The translations under genes were made by a program, and so were the position numbers. DNA of 64,000 bases from Halobaculum sp. MBLA0147. GTDB taxonomy: Archaea; Halobacteriota; Halobacteria; Halobacteriales; Haloferacaceae. Under the pieces are notes generated by a model that saw nothing but the letters and a program-made list of their open reading frames with translations, did not search any database and had not been told where the DNA came from. Below are positions 16,998 through 25,956 of this stretch, in pieces; within the stretch, counting starts at the first letter, position 1; every line of letters starts with the position of its first letter. The stretch is taken from the NCBI RefSeq assembly GCF_041361345.1, contig NZ_JBGKAD010000001.1, positions 1,364,001 through 1,428,000 on the forward strand, in the 5' to 3' direction.

Positions 16998-17618
16998 TCA
17001 CTCGGTCTCTGTCTCTCTGTCGTCTGCGTCCGAATGCACACTACTGCCTTCTGGCTCTTGGCTCTTTCCACCACTACCCGCTCGGTTCCCTAGTTCCTCG
17101 ATATCCGGGTCGCGAAGGCTCCTGCCGTGTCTCTCGGACATCTCGGCGACTCGGTGATCAAGTTCGGAGAGACGATCCTCGACACGGCTCGATCCGTGCG
17201 TGGAGGAACTGTCTCCGCTTCTGTCGGGGGACGGAGTACGGTCCTCCAGACGATCGAGACGTGAGTCGAATTCGTCGAATTGACGTTCGAGACCGGCGAG
17301 ACGGGACTCGAGAGTCCGTAGTCTCTCTTCGGATCGCTCGTCCCCAACCCGTGTGACTGGCTCCCCCTCCTCAACGGTCTCGGCGAGGCTATACACGACC
17401 GCGAACAGCAAGAGTACGGCGACGAGACTCACTGCGCCGATCGTCAGTGTCGGGTGTTCGAAGAGGAACGAGGCGTTCGCCACGAGTGTCGCAGACACGA
17501 ACGCCTGCACGACGAACAGAGCGAGCCCGATGACACGGCGAACTGTCTGTGGCGTCTCGTCGTACGCCCGTCGTAGTACTCGCCGTTGTTTGGCGACGAG
17601 TCCGTCCTCGTCGTCCAT
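16998..17618 (-). CDS. Membrane protein with C-terminal coiled coil
   Basis: A 206-residue protein: a basic N-terminus (MDDEDGLVAKQRRVLRRAYDETPQTVRR), two transmembrane helices (about 29-50 IGLALFVVQAFVSATLVANAS and 62-83 IGAVSLVAVLLLFAVVYSL), then a charged cytosolic or external region with a heptad pattern (ERLRTLESRLAGLERQFDEFDSRLDRLEDR) and a Ser/Asp-rich tail. The coiled coil suggests oligomerisation or a scaffold role. The ATG at 17618 is chosen; the upstream frame is not protein-like. Base use is slightly less GC-rich than neighbours. It is followed two bases later by the small membrane gene. Confidence 0.7.
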   Translation of the reverse strand: MDDEDGLVAKQRRVLRRAYDETPQTVRRVIGLALFVVQAFVSATLVANASFLFEHPTLTIGAVSLVAVLLLFAVVYSLAETVEEGEPVTRVGDERSEERLRTLESRLAGLERQFDEFDSRLDRLEDRTPSPDRSGDSSSTHGSSRVEDRLSELDHRVAEMSERHGRSLRDPDIEELGNRAGSGGKSQEPEGSSVHSDADDRETETE

Positions 17619-17682
17619 CTGGGCCAGTGTTGTGACTCTAGAATAGAAGTACATTTTGGAGCAGTTCGGTATGATGAGGTTG

Positions 17683-18630
17683 CTACTGGCTAGTCCGACG
17701 CTCCTCCCACGCATCCAACAGTTCCCATAGCGTCCGCGTCGTCGGCGTCGCCACCCCGGCCCGCTCGCCGCGTTCGACGACCGCACCGAGGATAGCGTCC
17801 GCCTCCGTCTGCCTGCCGGCGCGTACGTCCTGGAGCGTCGACGAGCGGTTCTCGGCGGTCGCCGTCGCGACCTCCCGGACGGCCGTCACGGCTGCCTCGT
17901 CCGACAACGAGACACCCTCGGCACGCGCCACCCGTGCGGTCTCGCGAGCCGCACGCGCCGCCGTCTCGCTCGCGGGGTCGTCTCGCACCGCGCCGTTGCG
18001 TACCCGTGCCAGCGCGGTGACGCCGTTGATCCCGACGTTGACCGCGAGCTTCTCCCAGCGTCGCCGCGCCATGTCCGCGTCGGCGGTACACCGGAGCCCG
18101 GCGGCCCGACACGCCGCCGCGACTCGCTCGGCACGTGCGGAGGGGTCGTCGTCGAACCGCGTGTCGTGGCCGTCGTCGCCGGAGGCACCACCACCGAGTC
18201 CCGGCAACGCGCCGACGTGGAGCTCACCGACGCCGGTACACCGCACTACTCCGGGCTCGACGAGTTCTGCGCCGTAGGTCGCGGTCCCGGCCAGCACCCG
18301 ATCGCCCAACTCCCCGTGGAGCGTCTCCTCGGTCAACCCGTTCGTCAGCGACCAGACCGTCTCGACGGAGCCACTCGCGAGCGCCGCGGCGGCGGTCGGC
18401 GTGTCGCGTGCCTTCACCGTCACGACGGCGAGGTCGGCGTCGAGACCAGTCCCGTCGGTCGTCGCCGCGGGCGCGACCGTCGCCTCGACTGCACCCGTCA
18501 CTCGGAGTCCGGACTCGCGGACGGCGGCGACGTGTGGGTCGCGGCCGACGAGTGTCACCGCGTGCTCGCGAGCGAGCACCCCCCCGACGAGACTCCCCAG
18601 CGACCCCGCGCCGAAGACGACGACCTCCAT
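17683..18630 (-). CDS. Ketopantoate reductase-like protein (PanE/ApbA family)
   Basis: A 315-residue NADP-dependent reductase of the 2-dehydropantoate 2-reductase family. The Rossmann motif is at the start (EVVVFGAGSLGSLVGGVLAREHAVTLVGRD). The NADPH-domain lysine occurs in VVTVKARDT, and the C-terminal helical domain has the signature RRRWEKLAVNVGINGVTALARVRNG and the S-T-LQDVRAGRQTEADAILGAVVERG motif with the catalytic Lys and Glu positions. It would act in pantothenate/CoA synthesis, or on another 2-oxoacid. The ATG at 18630 removes a non-family Arg-rich extension. It has an extra Gly/Asp loop at about 165-180. Confidence 0.85.
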   Translation of the reverse strand: MEVVVFGAGSLGSLVGGVLAREHAVTLVGRDPHVAAVRESGLRVTGAVEATVAPAATTDGTGLDADLAVVTVKARDTPTAAAALASGSVETVWSLTNGLTEETLHGELGDRVLAGTATYGAELVEPGVVRCTGVGELHVGALPGLGGGASGDDGHDTRFDDDPSARAERVAAACRAAGLRCTADADMARRRWEKLAVNVGINGVTALARVRNGAVRDDPASETAARAARETARVARAEGVSLSDEAAVTAVREVATATAENRSSTLQDVRAGRQTEADAILGAVVERGERAGVATPTTRTLWELLDAWEERRTSQ

Positions 18631-18810
18631 CGGCCTCTCGTCGGTGTTCGACGGCAAGGTGGTTTGCGGTCGCGACGCACGCGTCTCGCGTGCCCGTCGA
18701 CGCCCCCGTTCTCCCGGTCCCGACTTGTCGGAGCCGGTGACCGCCACACGCCCGTCTCGCGGTGCGAGATCCGCCGCAAGCTACTCACCGTCGCCGCCGG
18801 AGACTCACCC

Positions 18811-19212
18811 GTGATCGTCGTCCACACCGAGATTCCGATCGACCCCGAGCGGGAGGGGGCGTTCCGCGGGATCGCGGCCGAACTGGTCGCACACGCCGAG
18901 CGGGAGGAGCCAAACACGGTGCGGTACCGTGCGAGTCTGAGCGTCGACGACCCCCCGGTGGCTCGCTTCTTCGAACAGTACACCGGCGCCGACGCCGCGG
19001 AGACACACCAGGCGAGCGAGCCGTACCGACGGTTCAACGAGCGGCTCCCGGCACTGGCCGCCGGCGAGATCGAGACGGTGCAGTTCGAGGTGCCCGACGA
19101 CGCCGTCGCGACGGCGACGTTCGCTCCGGAGGCGGCCGCCGCGGCCGTCGCCGACGAGTCGCCCGAACGGGACGAGACGAGCGAGTCCGACGAGCACGAC
19201 GCGAACTCGTGA
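18811..19212 (+). CDS. Antibiotic biosynthesis monooxygenase (ABM) domain protein
   Basis: A 133-residue ferredoxin-like dimeric fold protein. The ABM pattern is clear: VIVVHTEIPIDPEREGAFRGIAAELVAHAEREEPNTVRYRASLSVDDPPVARFFEQYTGADAAETHQASEPYRRFNERLP. Members act as cofactor-free oxygenases or heme-binding or degrading proteins; the substrate is unknown. An acidic tail of about 35 residues follows the domain. The GTG at 18811 is chosen as the domain's first strand starts there. It is divergent from the PanE-like gene and followed by thrC. Confidence 0.78.
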   Translation: MIVVHTEIPIDPEREGAFRGIAAELVAHAEREEPNTVRYRASLSVDDPPVARFFEQYTGADAAETHQASEPYRRFNERLPALAAGEIETVQFEVPDDAVATATFAPEAAAAAVADESPERDETSESDEHDANS

Positions 19213-19335
19213 CTCTCGGCCCCCGTGGCCGTGTGACCGACGGTCCGAGTGGCGCCGCGATCGATCCCCGGCGCGGGGACCGGCACGTCTGACACCGAGC
19301 GCCCGACTTTTCACCGAGCACGACGAGAGGAGTGT

Positions 19336-20613
19336 ATGGCCGAACTGCCGCTCGTGGGCGGTGCGGAGTCGACGCCGTCGGTTCCCTCGGCGGCGACCGA
19401 CGGGACGTGGCTCGCCTGTGTCGCCTGCGGCGCGACGTTCCCGCCGTTCGACGCGATCAGGTACACCTGCGACGACTGTGACGGACTGCTCGAGGTTCGG
19501 TACGCCGACCACCCGGACTTCGACGACTTCGAAGCGTCGCCGACGGACCGCGGCGTCTGGCGGTACGCCGACGCACTCCCGTTCGAAGAGGGAGTGTCGC
19601 TCCCGGAGGGTGACACGCCACTCCACCGCGTTCCGCGGATCCGCGAGGACGCGGACGTGAACCGGCTGCGCGTGAAACACGAGGGGATGAACCCCACCGG
19701 CTCGTTCAAGGACCGCGGGATGACGGTCGGGGTGCGCGTGGCACAGGCGGTCGGGGTCGACCGCCTCGCCTGCGCCTCGACGGGGAACACGAGCGCCGCC
19801 CTGGCCGCCTACGGTGCTCGTGCGGGGCTAGAGACACTCGTCTTGCTTCCACAGGGGAAGGTCGCCGCCGGGAAGGTCGCACAGGCGAGTCTCCACGACG
19901 CGCGGATCGTGGAGTTGGACGGCAACTTCGACGACTGTCTCGACGTGGTCCAGGAGTTGGCCGCCCGCGGGGAGGCGTACCTGCTCAACTCTCTGAACCC
20001 GTTCCGCCTGGAGGGCCAGAAGACGATCGGCTTCGAGATCTTAGAGCAGTTCCACGCCGACTACGGCACCTTCCCGGACCGGATCGTGCTCCCCGTCGGC
20101 AACGCGGGCAACACCTCGGCGCTGTACAAGGCGTTCCGCGAACTCGTCGCCGCGGACGCGATGGAACCAGAGCAAGTCCCGGCGCTCACGGGCGTCCAGG
20201 CGGCCGGCGCGGCCCCGCTCGTCGAAGCCGTCGAGGAGGGGAACGACGAGATCAGACGGTGGCCGGACGTGGAGACGCGCGCGACGGCGATCCGGATCGG
20301 CAACCCGGTGAACGCGCCGAAGGCGCTCCCGGGAGTTCACGGGACCGGAGGGACCGCCGTCGCCGTCGACGACGAGGCGATCACCGCGGCACAGCGGGCC
20401 CTCGCGCGAGAGGGTGTCGGTGTCGAGCCCGCCTCCGCGGCCAGTGTCGCCGGGGTGCGGAAGCTCCGCGAGCGCGGCGAGATCGGTGCCGACGAGGACG
20501 TGGTGTGTCTCACCACTGGGCACCTGCTGAAGGATCCGGACGCCGCCTACGAGGCCGGCGGCGAGCCGGTGCCGGCCGACGCGGACGCCGACGCAGTGTT
20601 GGACGCGCTCTGA
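19336..20613 (+). CDS. thrC: Threonine synthase
   Basis: A 425-residue PLP enzyme converting O-phosphohomoserine to threonine. An N-terminal zinc-ribbon-like part (CVACGATF and CDDCDGLLEVRY) precedes the fold-type II core. The Schiff-base lysine is K125 in NPTGSFKDRGM, followed by the ASTGNTSAALAAYGARAG phosphate-binding loop, LPVGNAGNTSALYKAF and the C-terminal VGVEPASAASVAGVRKL. The ATG at 19336 is chosen; the in-frame upstream extension is not family-like. It seems monocistronic, 123 bases after the ABM gene. It serves as an internal reference for the lysine-less paralog at 32707. Confidence 0.94.
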   Translation: MAELPLVGGAESTPSVPSAATDGTWLACVACGATFPPFDAIRYTCDDCDGLLEVRYADHPDFDDFEASPTDRGVWRYADALPFEEGVSLPEGDTPLHRVPRIREDADVNRLRVKHEGMNPTGSFKDRGMTVGVRVAQAVGVDRLACASTGNTSAALAAYGARAGLETLVLLPQGKVAAGKVAQASLHDARIVELDGNFDDCLDVVQELAARGEAYLLNSLNPFRLEGQKTIGFEILEQFHADYGTFPDRIVLPVGNAGNTSALYKAFRELVAADAMEPEQVPALTGVQAAGAAPLVEAVEEGNDEIRRWPDVETRATAIRIGNPVNAPKALPGVHGTGGTAVAVDDEAITAAQRALAREGVGVEPASAASVAGVRKLRERGEIGADEDVVCLTTGHLLKDPDAAYEAGGEPVPADADADAVLDAL

Positions 20614-20654
20614 TCTCGGTTCTGGCGGTCGCCGTCGGATCACTCCCGTCCGGG

Positions 20655-21389
20655 TCACTCCGACGCGGTCGGGACCGCACGCGTCGCGGTCGTCTTGAAC
20701 GAGACCGTGACCGGATCGCCGTCGGCCAGGCCGAGTCTGTCTGCGCTCTCGGCCGTCACGAGTGCCGTCACCGTCTCCTCGCCGACTGCCACGGAGACGG
20801 TGACCACCGCGTCGCCCCGGTCGATCGACCGGACGTCCCCGTCGAACCGGTTGCGTGCGCTCGTGGTGTCGGGCGTCGGCGCACCGTCGGGGTCGTGGAG
20901 TGTCACTGCGTCGGCCCCGACGCTCACGGTGACGGCTTCTCCCGGGTCTGGATCGTCGACCGCCACCGCGCGGACCGCGCCGAGGCTCGTCTCCACCACG
21001 GCGAGTTCCCCCTCGCGTCGGGTGACGCGACCACGGACCACGGACTCGGTGTTGCGTGCCGTGCCGGCGAGCGCAGCCTGGAGTCGGTCGAACCGGTCCA
21101 AGAGCTCGCGCGCGCCGGCCGTCAACCGACTCCCCCCACCGTCGGCGCCGCCGCGTCGTCGTTCAACGAGCGCCCCGAACGCGGCCTCCAGTGTCTCCAG
21201 GCGATCCAGCGCTCGTGCCCGCGATCGCCCGAGCGTCGTCGCCGCCGCCCGGACGGAGCCGCCGTCGTCGATCGCGCGCAGTAGGGCGGCGTCGGCGGTC
21301 GCGAACGTCGTCTCCCCGACGCTCAGTCCGACCGACACCGTCGCTGCCGTCGGGGCTCGTGCGCCGTCGGACGCCGTCTCCTCGCTCAC
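20655..21389 (-). CDS. ModE-like molybdate/tungstate-responsive regulator
   Basis: A 244-residue regulator. A LysR-type winged helix at about 20-100 (ALLRAIDDGGSVRAAATTLGRSRARALDRLETLEAAFGALVERRRGGADGGGSRLTAGARELLDRF) matches the ModE N-terminal domain. Two TOBE/Mop-like oxyanion-binding modules follow (about 118-165 RGRVTRREGELAVVETSLGAVRAV and 178-244 NRFDGDVRSIDRGDAVVTVSVAVGEETVTALVTAESADRLGLADGD). It probably senses molybdate or tungstate and controls the divergent ABC genes. The GTG at 21389 has a TTTTGTCC box about 25 bases upstream on the minus strand. The shared 60-base promoter region supports this regulatory link. Confidence 0.8.
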   Translation of the reverse strand: MSEETASDGARAPTAATVSVGLSVGETTFATADAALLRAIDDGGSVRAAATTLGRSRARALDRLETLEAAFGALVERRRGGADGGGSRLTAGARELLDRFDRLQAALAGTARNTESVVRGRVTRREGELAVVETSLGAVRAVAVDDPDPGEAVTVSVGADAVTLHDPDGAPTPDTTSARNRFDGDVRSIDRGDAVVTVSVAVGEETVTALVTAESADRLGLADGDPVTVSFKTTATRAVPTASE

Positions 21390-21450
21390 GTGTCGCGGTG
21401 CGAGTGGCCCGGACAAAACCGTTATGAGCCACCGACGAGTCGTTGTATCC

Positions 21451-22488
21451 GTGTCGAAACAACGGTCGGCCACCCCCGAGACACCGGCCCACGAGCCGTC
21501 TCGGACCGAGCACCGGTCGGCTCCCAGCGAACGGGGCGGTTTCGACGCCCGCGTCGGGCCGGCGACGGCCGTCTCGGCGGTGATCGCCGTTCAGGTCGCC
21601 GCGTACGCTGCGGTTGCGGCGGTCGGTCGACCGACACTGTACGTGCCGGTCGCGGTCGGATCGGCGGCACTGCTCGGGTGGCGGACCGACGACGGGTGGT
21701 TCGGTGTCGTGACGGCGACGCTCGGCTCGCTGTTGGTGCTCGCGTTGGGGCTGCCGCTGCTCGCGTTCGCGTTCCAGTTGGACCCCGGTCTCGTCGCCGC
21801 GGCAGCGGGACGACCCGCCGTCCACCGGATGCTGTTCGTGACGGTGTACGCGCCGGTGCTCGCCGCCGGTGTCGCTACCGTCGGCGGGGTGCCGCTGGCG
21901 TACCTCCTCGCACGCGGGTTCACCGGCGCAGCCGTCGTCCAGAGTCTGGTCGACCTCCCGCTGGTCGTCCCCCACTCCGTCGCCGGGATCGTGGTCCTGT
22001 TCGGCTTCGGCCGCGGCGGGGTGTTCCCGAGTGTCCCGATCCTCTCGTCGCTCCCGGGAGTAGTGTTGGCGCTCGTGTTCGTGAGTGCGCCGTACGTGGT
22101 CGCCGCCACGCGGGACGCGTTCGCCGCCGTCGACGACGACCTCCGGCGTGCCGCACGGTCGCAGGGTGCGAGTCCGTTCGAGACGTTCCGTCGCGTGACG
22201 CTCCCGCTGGCGAAGCGGGGCGTGGTCACCGGTGGCGTGCTGGCGTGGGCGCGCGGCGTCTCGGAGTTCGGTGCCGTCGCGGTCGTCGCCTACACCGTCC
22301 AACTGTTCGTTCCCGGGGTCGGCCAAGTCACTGCCCAACACGCACCGGTGTTCGTCTACACCACCTACACGAGCCGTGGGCTCGCCGAGGGTGGCGCCGT
22401 CGCGGCGGTCCTGCTGGTGGTCAGCGCCGGGATCTTCCTCCTGGTCCGTTGGGTCACCGACGGCGACGGCATCGGGGTGGTTCGGTGA
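21451..22488 (+). CDS. Molybdate/tungstate-type ABC transporter permease
   Basis: A 345-residue inner membrane permease with about seven predicted helices, starting after a polar N-terminus (AVSAVIAVQVAAYAAVAAVG, TLGSLLVLALGLPLLAFAF, LFVTVYAPVLAAGVATVGGVPLAYLLA and more). The ABC permease EAA loop is present at about 230-250 (RRAARSQGASPFETFRRVTLPLAKRG). Substrate class is inferred from the adjacent ModE-like regulator and the ModB/WtpB-like pattern. The GTG at 21451 is preferred, with the GTTATG element about 27 bases upstream; ATG 21424 is an alternative. The stop overlaps the ATPase start by four bases. No substrate-binding protein gene is in the neighbourhood. Confidence 0.83.
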   Translation: MSKQRSATPETPAHEPSRTEHRSAPSERGGFDARVGPATAVSAVIAVQVAAYAAVAAVGRPTLYVPVAVGSAALLGWRTDDGWFGVVTATLGSLLVLALGLPLLAFAFQLDPGLVAAAAGRPAVHRMLFVTVYAPVLAAGVATVGGVPLAYLLARGFTGAAVVQSLVDLPLVVPHSVAGIVVLFGFGRGGVFPSVPILSSLPGVVLALVFVSAPYVVAATRDAFAAVDDDLRRAARSQGASPFETFRRVTLPLAKRGVVTGGVLAWARGVSEFGAVAVVAYTVQLFVPGVGQVTAQHAPVFVYTTYTSRGLAEGGAVAAVLLVVSAGIFLLVRWVTDGDGIGVVR

Positions 22489-23516
22489 CCGTCTCCCTCT
22501 CGTTCGACGTCGCGGCCGCGTTCGGGGACGAGCAGGAGGAGGCGTTCCGACTCGACGCCAGTCTCGACGTCGCCGCCGGGGAGACACTGGTCCTCCTCGG
22601 CCCGAGTGGGAGCGGGAAGACACTCCTCGTGGAGTGCATAGCGGGGTTCAACGAGCACACGGGAACCGTCGAGATCGACGGGCGGGACGTGACCGACGCG
22701 CCGCCAGAACGGCGCGACACGGGTGTCGTGTTCCAAGACGACGCGCTGTTCCCGCACCTCTCCGTCCGCGAGAACGTCTCCTTCGGCGCGCGCTACCACG
22801 AGACGACGGGCGACCCGGACGCGCTCTTGGAGACGTTGGGCGTCGCCGAGCTCGCCGACAGAGACCCACAGACGCTGTCTGGCGGCGAACGACGACGGAT
22901 CGCGGTGGCGCGTGCGCTGGCGGTCGATCCGGGTGTGTTGGTGCTCGACGAACCACTCGCGGCGCTGGACGTACCGACGCGGGAGCGACTCCGCGGCGAC
23001 CTCGTCGAGCGGCTCGCCGACAGGACGACGGTGTGTGTCACCCACGACCGGACGACCGCGCGGGCGCTGGGCGACCGCGTCGCGGTGCTCGCCGACGGGC
23101 ACGTCCGGCAGGTCGGGACGCCGGCGACGGTGTTCGAGCGACCGGCGACGCCGTTCGTCGCGCAGTTCGTCGGCGCGAACGTCGTCCCGTCGACGGTCGA
23201 CTGGGAAGACGGCGGCGAGCAGATGGGCGGTCCGAGCGACGAGGCCACCGACGACTGGCGTGCGATCCGCCCGGAACGGGTCGCGGTCGGCGATCCGACC
23301 GACGCGCCGGTCACCGGCCGCGTGCGTCGGGTGGTCCCGACGACGACGGAGTACCGCGTCACGGTCGAGCTCGACGACGCCGCGGACTGTTCGGTGGTGG
23401 CGACGAGCACGACGGCACCCACAGTCGGCGAGCGAGTCGGCCTCTCGCCGGGGGCGTCCGGTCCGTCTGCGACCGAGGGGGAGCGACCACTCGTCGATCA
23501 CCACGGACGTGAGTGA
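22485..23516 (+). CDS. ABC transporter ATPase, molybdate/tungstate type
   Basis: A 343-residue nucleotide-binding subunit. Walker A GPSGSGKT is at 39-46, the Q-loop at VVFQDDALFPHLS, the signature LSGGERRRIAVARAL near 132, Walker B VLVLDEPLAALD near 150, and the switch His in CVTHDRTTA. The C-terminal part (about 260-343) carries a TOBE-like domain (AIRPERVAVGDPTDAPVTGRVRRVVPTTTEYRVTVEL), as in ModC/WtpC. It energises the permease whose stop it overlaps (GTGA). A short acidic, polar insert (about 238-258) precedes the TOBE part. Confidence 0.88.
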   Translation: MTVSLSFDVAAAFGDEQEEAFRLDASLDVAAGETLVLLGPSGSGKTLLVECIAGFNEHTGTVEIDGRDVTDAPPERRDTGVVFQDDALFPHLSVRENVSFGARYHETTGDPDALLETLGVAELADRDPQTLSGGERRRIAVARALAVDPGVLVLDEPLAALDVPTRERLRGDLVERLADRTTVCVTHDRTTARALGDRVAVLADGHVRQVGTPATVFERPATPFVAQFVGANVVPSTVDWEDGGEQMGGPSDEATDDWRAIRPERVAVGDPTDAPVTGRVRRVVPTTTEYRVTVELDDAADCSVVATSTTAPTVGERVGLSPGASGPSATEGERPLVDHHGRE

Positions 23517-23576
23517 TCGAGCGAGCACGGTGTCGTCGGTCGGGAGTGACTTGTCCGTCCGCCGTCTCCGAGCGGT

Positions 23577-24236
23577 ATGGACGACTGGGAGCGACTGTTC
23601 GGTCGTGTCGACGCGTCGCCGACGGTCGCGGAGACCTCCGAGCGGCTCGCGGCGGTGCGATCCGAGACGCGGACGGACGACGAGACGACGCCACCAACCG
23701 ACGCGAGCGACGACGGCGGAGACGGCAGCGGAGGCGGCGACGGAGACGGCGGCGAGACGGACGGACGCGTGGAGCCGTCGCCGGCGCGCGTCGTCGTAGA
23801 CGCGGACGTACTCGCTGCCGACCTCCTCGGCGACGAGGACGCCAGAGCGGCGCTGGACGAACTGCGCCGGCACTCGTGGACGACGCTCGTCGCCAGCGAC
23901 GCACTGGTGGCCGACGCCGCGGCGGTGATCGCGTCGCTGACCGACGAGTCACTCGCCACAGCCTGGCGAGATCGTGTCGAAGCGTGGCGCGAACCGGTCA
24001 CACACCCGGCCGGGGACCACCCAGCGCTGGCGTCCGCGTACCGCGGCGGGGCGATGCACGTCCTCTCGTTCGACGACTCGCTCACCGGCGCGGGTGCCGG
24101 ACTCGGGCTCGCGGACCACTTCCGGGTGAGCGTCCGCGAACCCCGGGCGTTCGCGACACTGTTCGACCCGGCGAGTCTCTACGCGGAGGTCGTCGGCGGT
24201 GAGTACCCCGGGCCGGACACCGATCCGCGAGGGTGA
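23577..24236 (+). CDS. PIN-like domain protein, haloarchaeal
   Basis: A 219-residue acidic protein. The N-terminal helix (MDDWERLFGRVDASPTVAETSERLAAVRSE) is followed by a Gly/Asp-rich disordered stretch (about 38-65), then a PIN-like fold: VVVDADVLAADLLGDEDARAALDELRRHSW, LVASDALVADAAAVIA and GGAMHVLSFDDSLTGAGAGL. The acidic residues D83 and D85 and the FDD pair are plausible metal ligands, but the overall match to nuclease PIN domains is loose. There is no antitoxin-like gene upstream, so a stand-alone role is more likely than a toxin. It is 60 bases downstream of the ABC ATPase and may be co-transcribed. Confidence 0.6.
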   Translation: MDDWERLFGRVDASPTVAETSERLAAVRSETRTDDETTPPTDASDDGGDGSGGGDGDGGETDGRVEPSPARVVVDADVLAADLLGDEDARAALDELRRHSWTTLVASDALVADAAAVIASLTDESLATAWRDRVEAWREPVTHPAGDHPALASAYRGGAMHVLSFDDSLTGAGAGLGLADHFRVSVREPRAFATLFDPASLYAEVVGGEYPGPDTDPRG

Positions 24237-24443
24237 GCCACCGGTGGAGCGCGGGAGACACCACTGCGACGAGTCTGTGAACGGGGAACCGACACGGAGC
24301 GCTGGCGAGTAGAGAGCGAACAGGCGACACGACCGCGACCGTCTGCGACGCCGGTGTGTCGCGCACCCGCTCGGCCGGCGCCGTGCGGCTCGTCAGGACA
24401 CACGGCGTCTGGTCCCGGTATCACCGATAAGGCTCCGGGTCGG

Positions 24444-25100
24444 CTACCGCTGTTGGACCCACTCGGCGAACTTCTCCAGCGCGCGGCCGCGGTGCGAGAC
24501 GGCGTTCTTCTCCGTCGCGTCCATCTCCGCCATCGTGGTTCCGTCGTACTCGAAGATCGGGTCGTAGCCGAACCCGCCGTCGCCGCGTGGGGCCACCAGT
24601 TCGCCGCGGACGACCCCCTCGAACAGCTTCACCGGGATCGGATCGTCGTCGAGCGCGTCGCCGCCGTCGCCCGCGTCCGTCTCGGCTCCGTCGGCGCCCG
24701 TCGCGGCCGCGACGACGCGGTCCTCGCGATCCACCGGGTCCGGGGTCGCGTCGAACGGCTCCCCGTCACAGTACGCGAGCACACACCGGAACGATGCGCT
24801 CGTGTCCTCGAGCTCGGCGTCAGCGAGGCGATACACCGTCTCGACGCCGAGTGTGTCCTCGACGAACGCGGAGTACGGACCCGGGAACCCGTCGAACCCC
24901 TCGACGAACAGCCCGGCGTCGTCGACGAGGACGGGCTCGCCGACTCGCCGGTACGCCGTGCGGGCGCCGTGGGCGGCGACCGTCGCCACGTCGTCGGCCT
25001 GGACCTCGGGGTAGTCGAAGTCGAACTGCGTCACCTCGTCGTCGAGGTACGCGCGCGCCTCGCGGAGTTTCCCCTCGTTCGTCGTGACGTACCTGAGCAC
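24444..25100 (-). CDS. XTP/dITP diphosphatase (HAM1/RdgB family)
   Basis: A 218-residue house-cleaning pyrophosphatase that removes XTP, ITP and their deoxy forms. Family motifs are clear: VTTNEGKLREARAYL (substrate loop), VLVDDAGLFVEGFDGFPGPYSAFVEDTLG (metal-binding DD and the G-x-YS-x-F motif), RCVLAYCDGE, FEGVVRGELVAPRGDGGFGYDPIFEYDG and AVSHRGRALEKF. The GTG at 25100 gives normal length at the N-terminus. An acidic Gly/Asp-rich insert of about 25 residues (around 120-145) interrupts the core between two strands; enzymes of this family usually have a short loop there. Confidence 0.93.
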   Translation of the reverse strand: MLRYVTTNEGKLREARAYLDDEVTQFDFDYPEVQADDVATVAAHGARTAYRRVGEPVLVDDAGLFVEGFDGFPGPYSAFVEDTLGVETVYRLADAELEDTSASFRCVLAYCDGEPFDATPDPVDREDRVVAAATGADGAETDAGDGGDALDDDPIPVKLFEGVVRGELVAPRGDGGFGYDPIFEYDGTTMAEMDATEKNAVSHRGRALEKFAEWVQQR

Positions 25101-25204
25101 ACTCGGGTACTCGGAGCGGGTGCCGTTAGACCCGTCGGTCGCGGTCTGGCGTGTGCGACTGCCACCACCGAGACGCTTTTCTCGCTGCGGCCGTAGTGAA
25201 ACGC

Positions 25205-25921
25205 GTGACCGAACCCGACGGCTCACTGGGCGACGCGAGTGTCGACGAACCACCGGACAGGGCGGCGGCGGTCGGCGACCCGGTCGTCCGCGGCGATCCG
25301 GACGTGACGGGATCGGCGGCTGCGGACGCGATCGGGTTCGACCCAGACGACGAGGCGAGTCTGGCGACGGCCGCCGAGACGGTCAGACGCTTCGCGACAC
25401 AGACCGTCGGCGCGGCGGACAACGTCGTCTTGTTGCGTGGTGCGGCAGCCAGCGCGGCACTCGTGCGCGGCGAAGGGTCGTACAAGGCGGCCGCGGAGCG
25501 GGCCGGCGACAGCGTGACGGTGTCGTTCGTCCGCAAGTGGGCACGCGTCCACGACCTCCCGGAGTCCGTCCGACGACACGTGGCGCGGGGGAACATCCCG
25601 CCGACGGCGGCGAAACACGTCGCACGTGTCGACGGGGACGCCCGGTTCGCGCTCGCGTGGGCCGTCGTCGACGCCGACCTGACCGTGCGGGAGGTGCGGC
25701 GGCTCGCCTCGGCGATCAACGACGGGCGCGACCCGGAGGCGGCGCTGGCAGACCACGGCGTCACGCCGGGGCGGGTGACGTTGGATCTCCCGTTCGAGAC
25801 GTACAGACGGCTGCGCGTGACGGCGTCGTTGGAAGACCGGTCGCCGGGCGAGGTCGTCGGGGAGGCGTTGGCGGCCTACTACACGGACCAGCGTCGCGAC
25901 CGTGGCCGAGACGGTGAGTAA
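25205..25921 (+). CDS. DUF7119-type haloarchaeal protein with a probable HTH
   Basis: A 238-residue conserved haloarchaeal protein. After an acidic leader, the segment LLRGAAASAALVRGEGSYKAAAERAGDSVTVSFVRKWARVHDLPESVRRHVARGNIPPTAAKHVARV reads like a ParB/KorB-type helix-turn-helix, and the C-terminal region (DLPFETYRRLRVTASLEDRSPGEVVGEALAAYY) resembles a ribbon-helix-helix-like tail. It may bind DNA; the role is unknown. The GTG at 25205 is chosen, with a GCTTTTC element about 27 bases upstream. The tRNA-Lys gene follows 35 bases after the stop, with its own promoter. Confidence 0.75.
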   Translation: MTEPDGSLGDASVDEPPDRAAAVGDPVVRGDPDVTGSAAADAIGFDPDDEASLATAAETVRRFATQTVGAADNVVLLRGAAASAALVRGEGSYKAAAERAGDSVTVSFVRKWARVHDLPESVRRHVARGNIPPTAAKHVARVDGDARFALAWAVVDADLTVREVRRLASAINDGRDPEAALADHGVTPGRVTLDLPFETYRRLRVTASLEDRSPGEVVGEALAAYYTDQRRDRGRDGE

Positions 25922-25923
25922 AC

Positions 25924-25932
25924 ACTTAAACA
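25924..25932 (+). promoter_or_regulatory. TATA-like box of tRNA-Lys
   Basis: The A/T-rich element ACTTAAACA lies about 27 bases upstream of the tRNA 5' end at 25957, the normal distance in haloarchaea, and just after the stop of the DUF7119-type gene. Confidence 0.55.
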
Positions 25933-25956
25933 CGACCGTGGCGAACGGGTGCGTGT

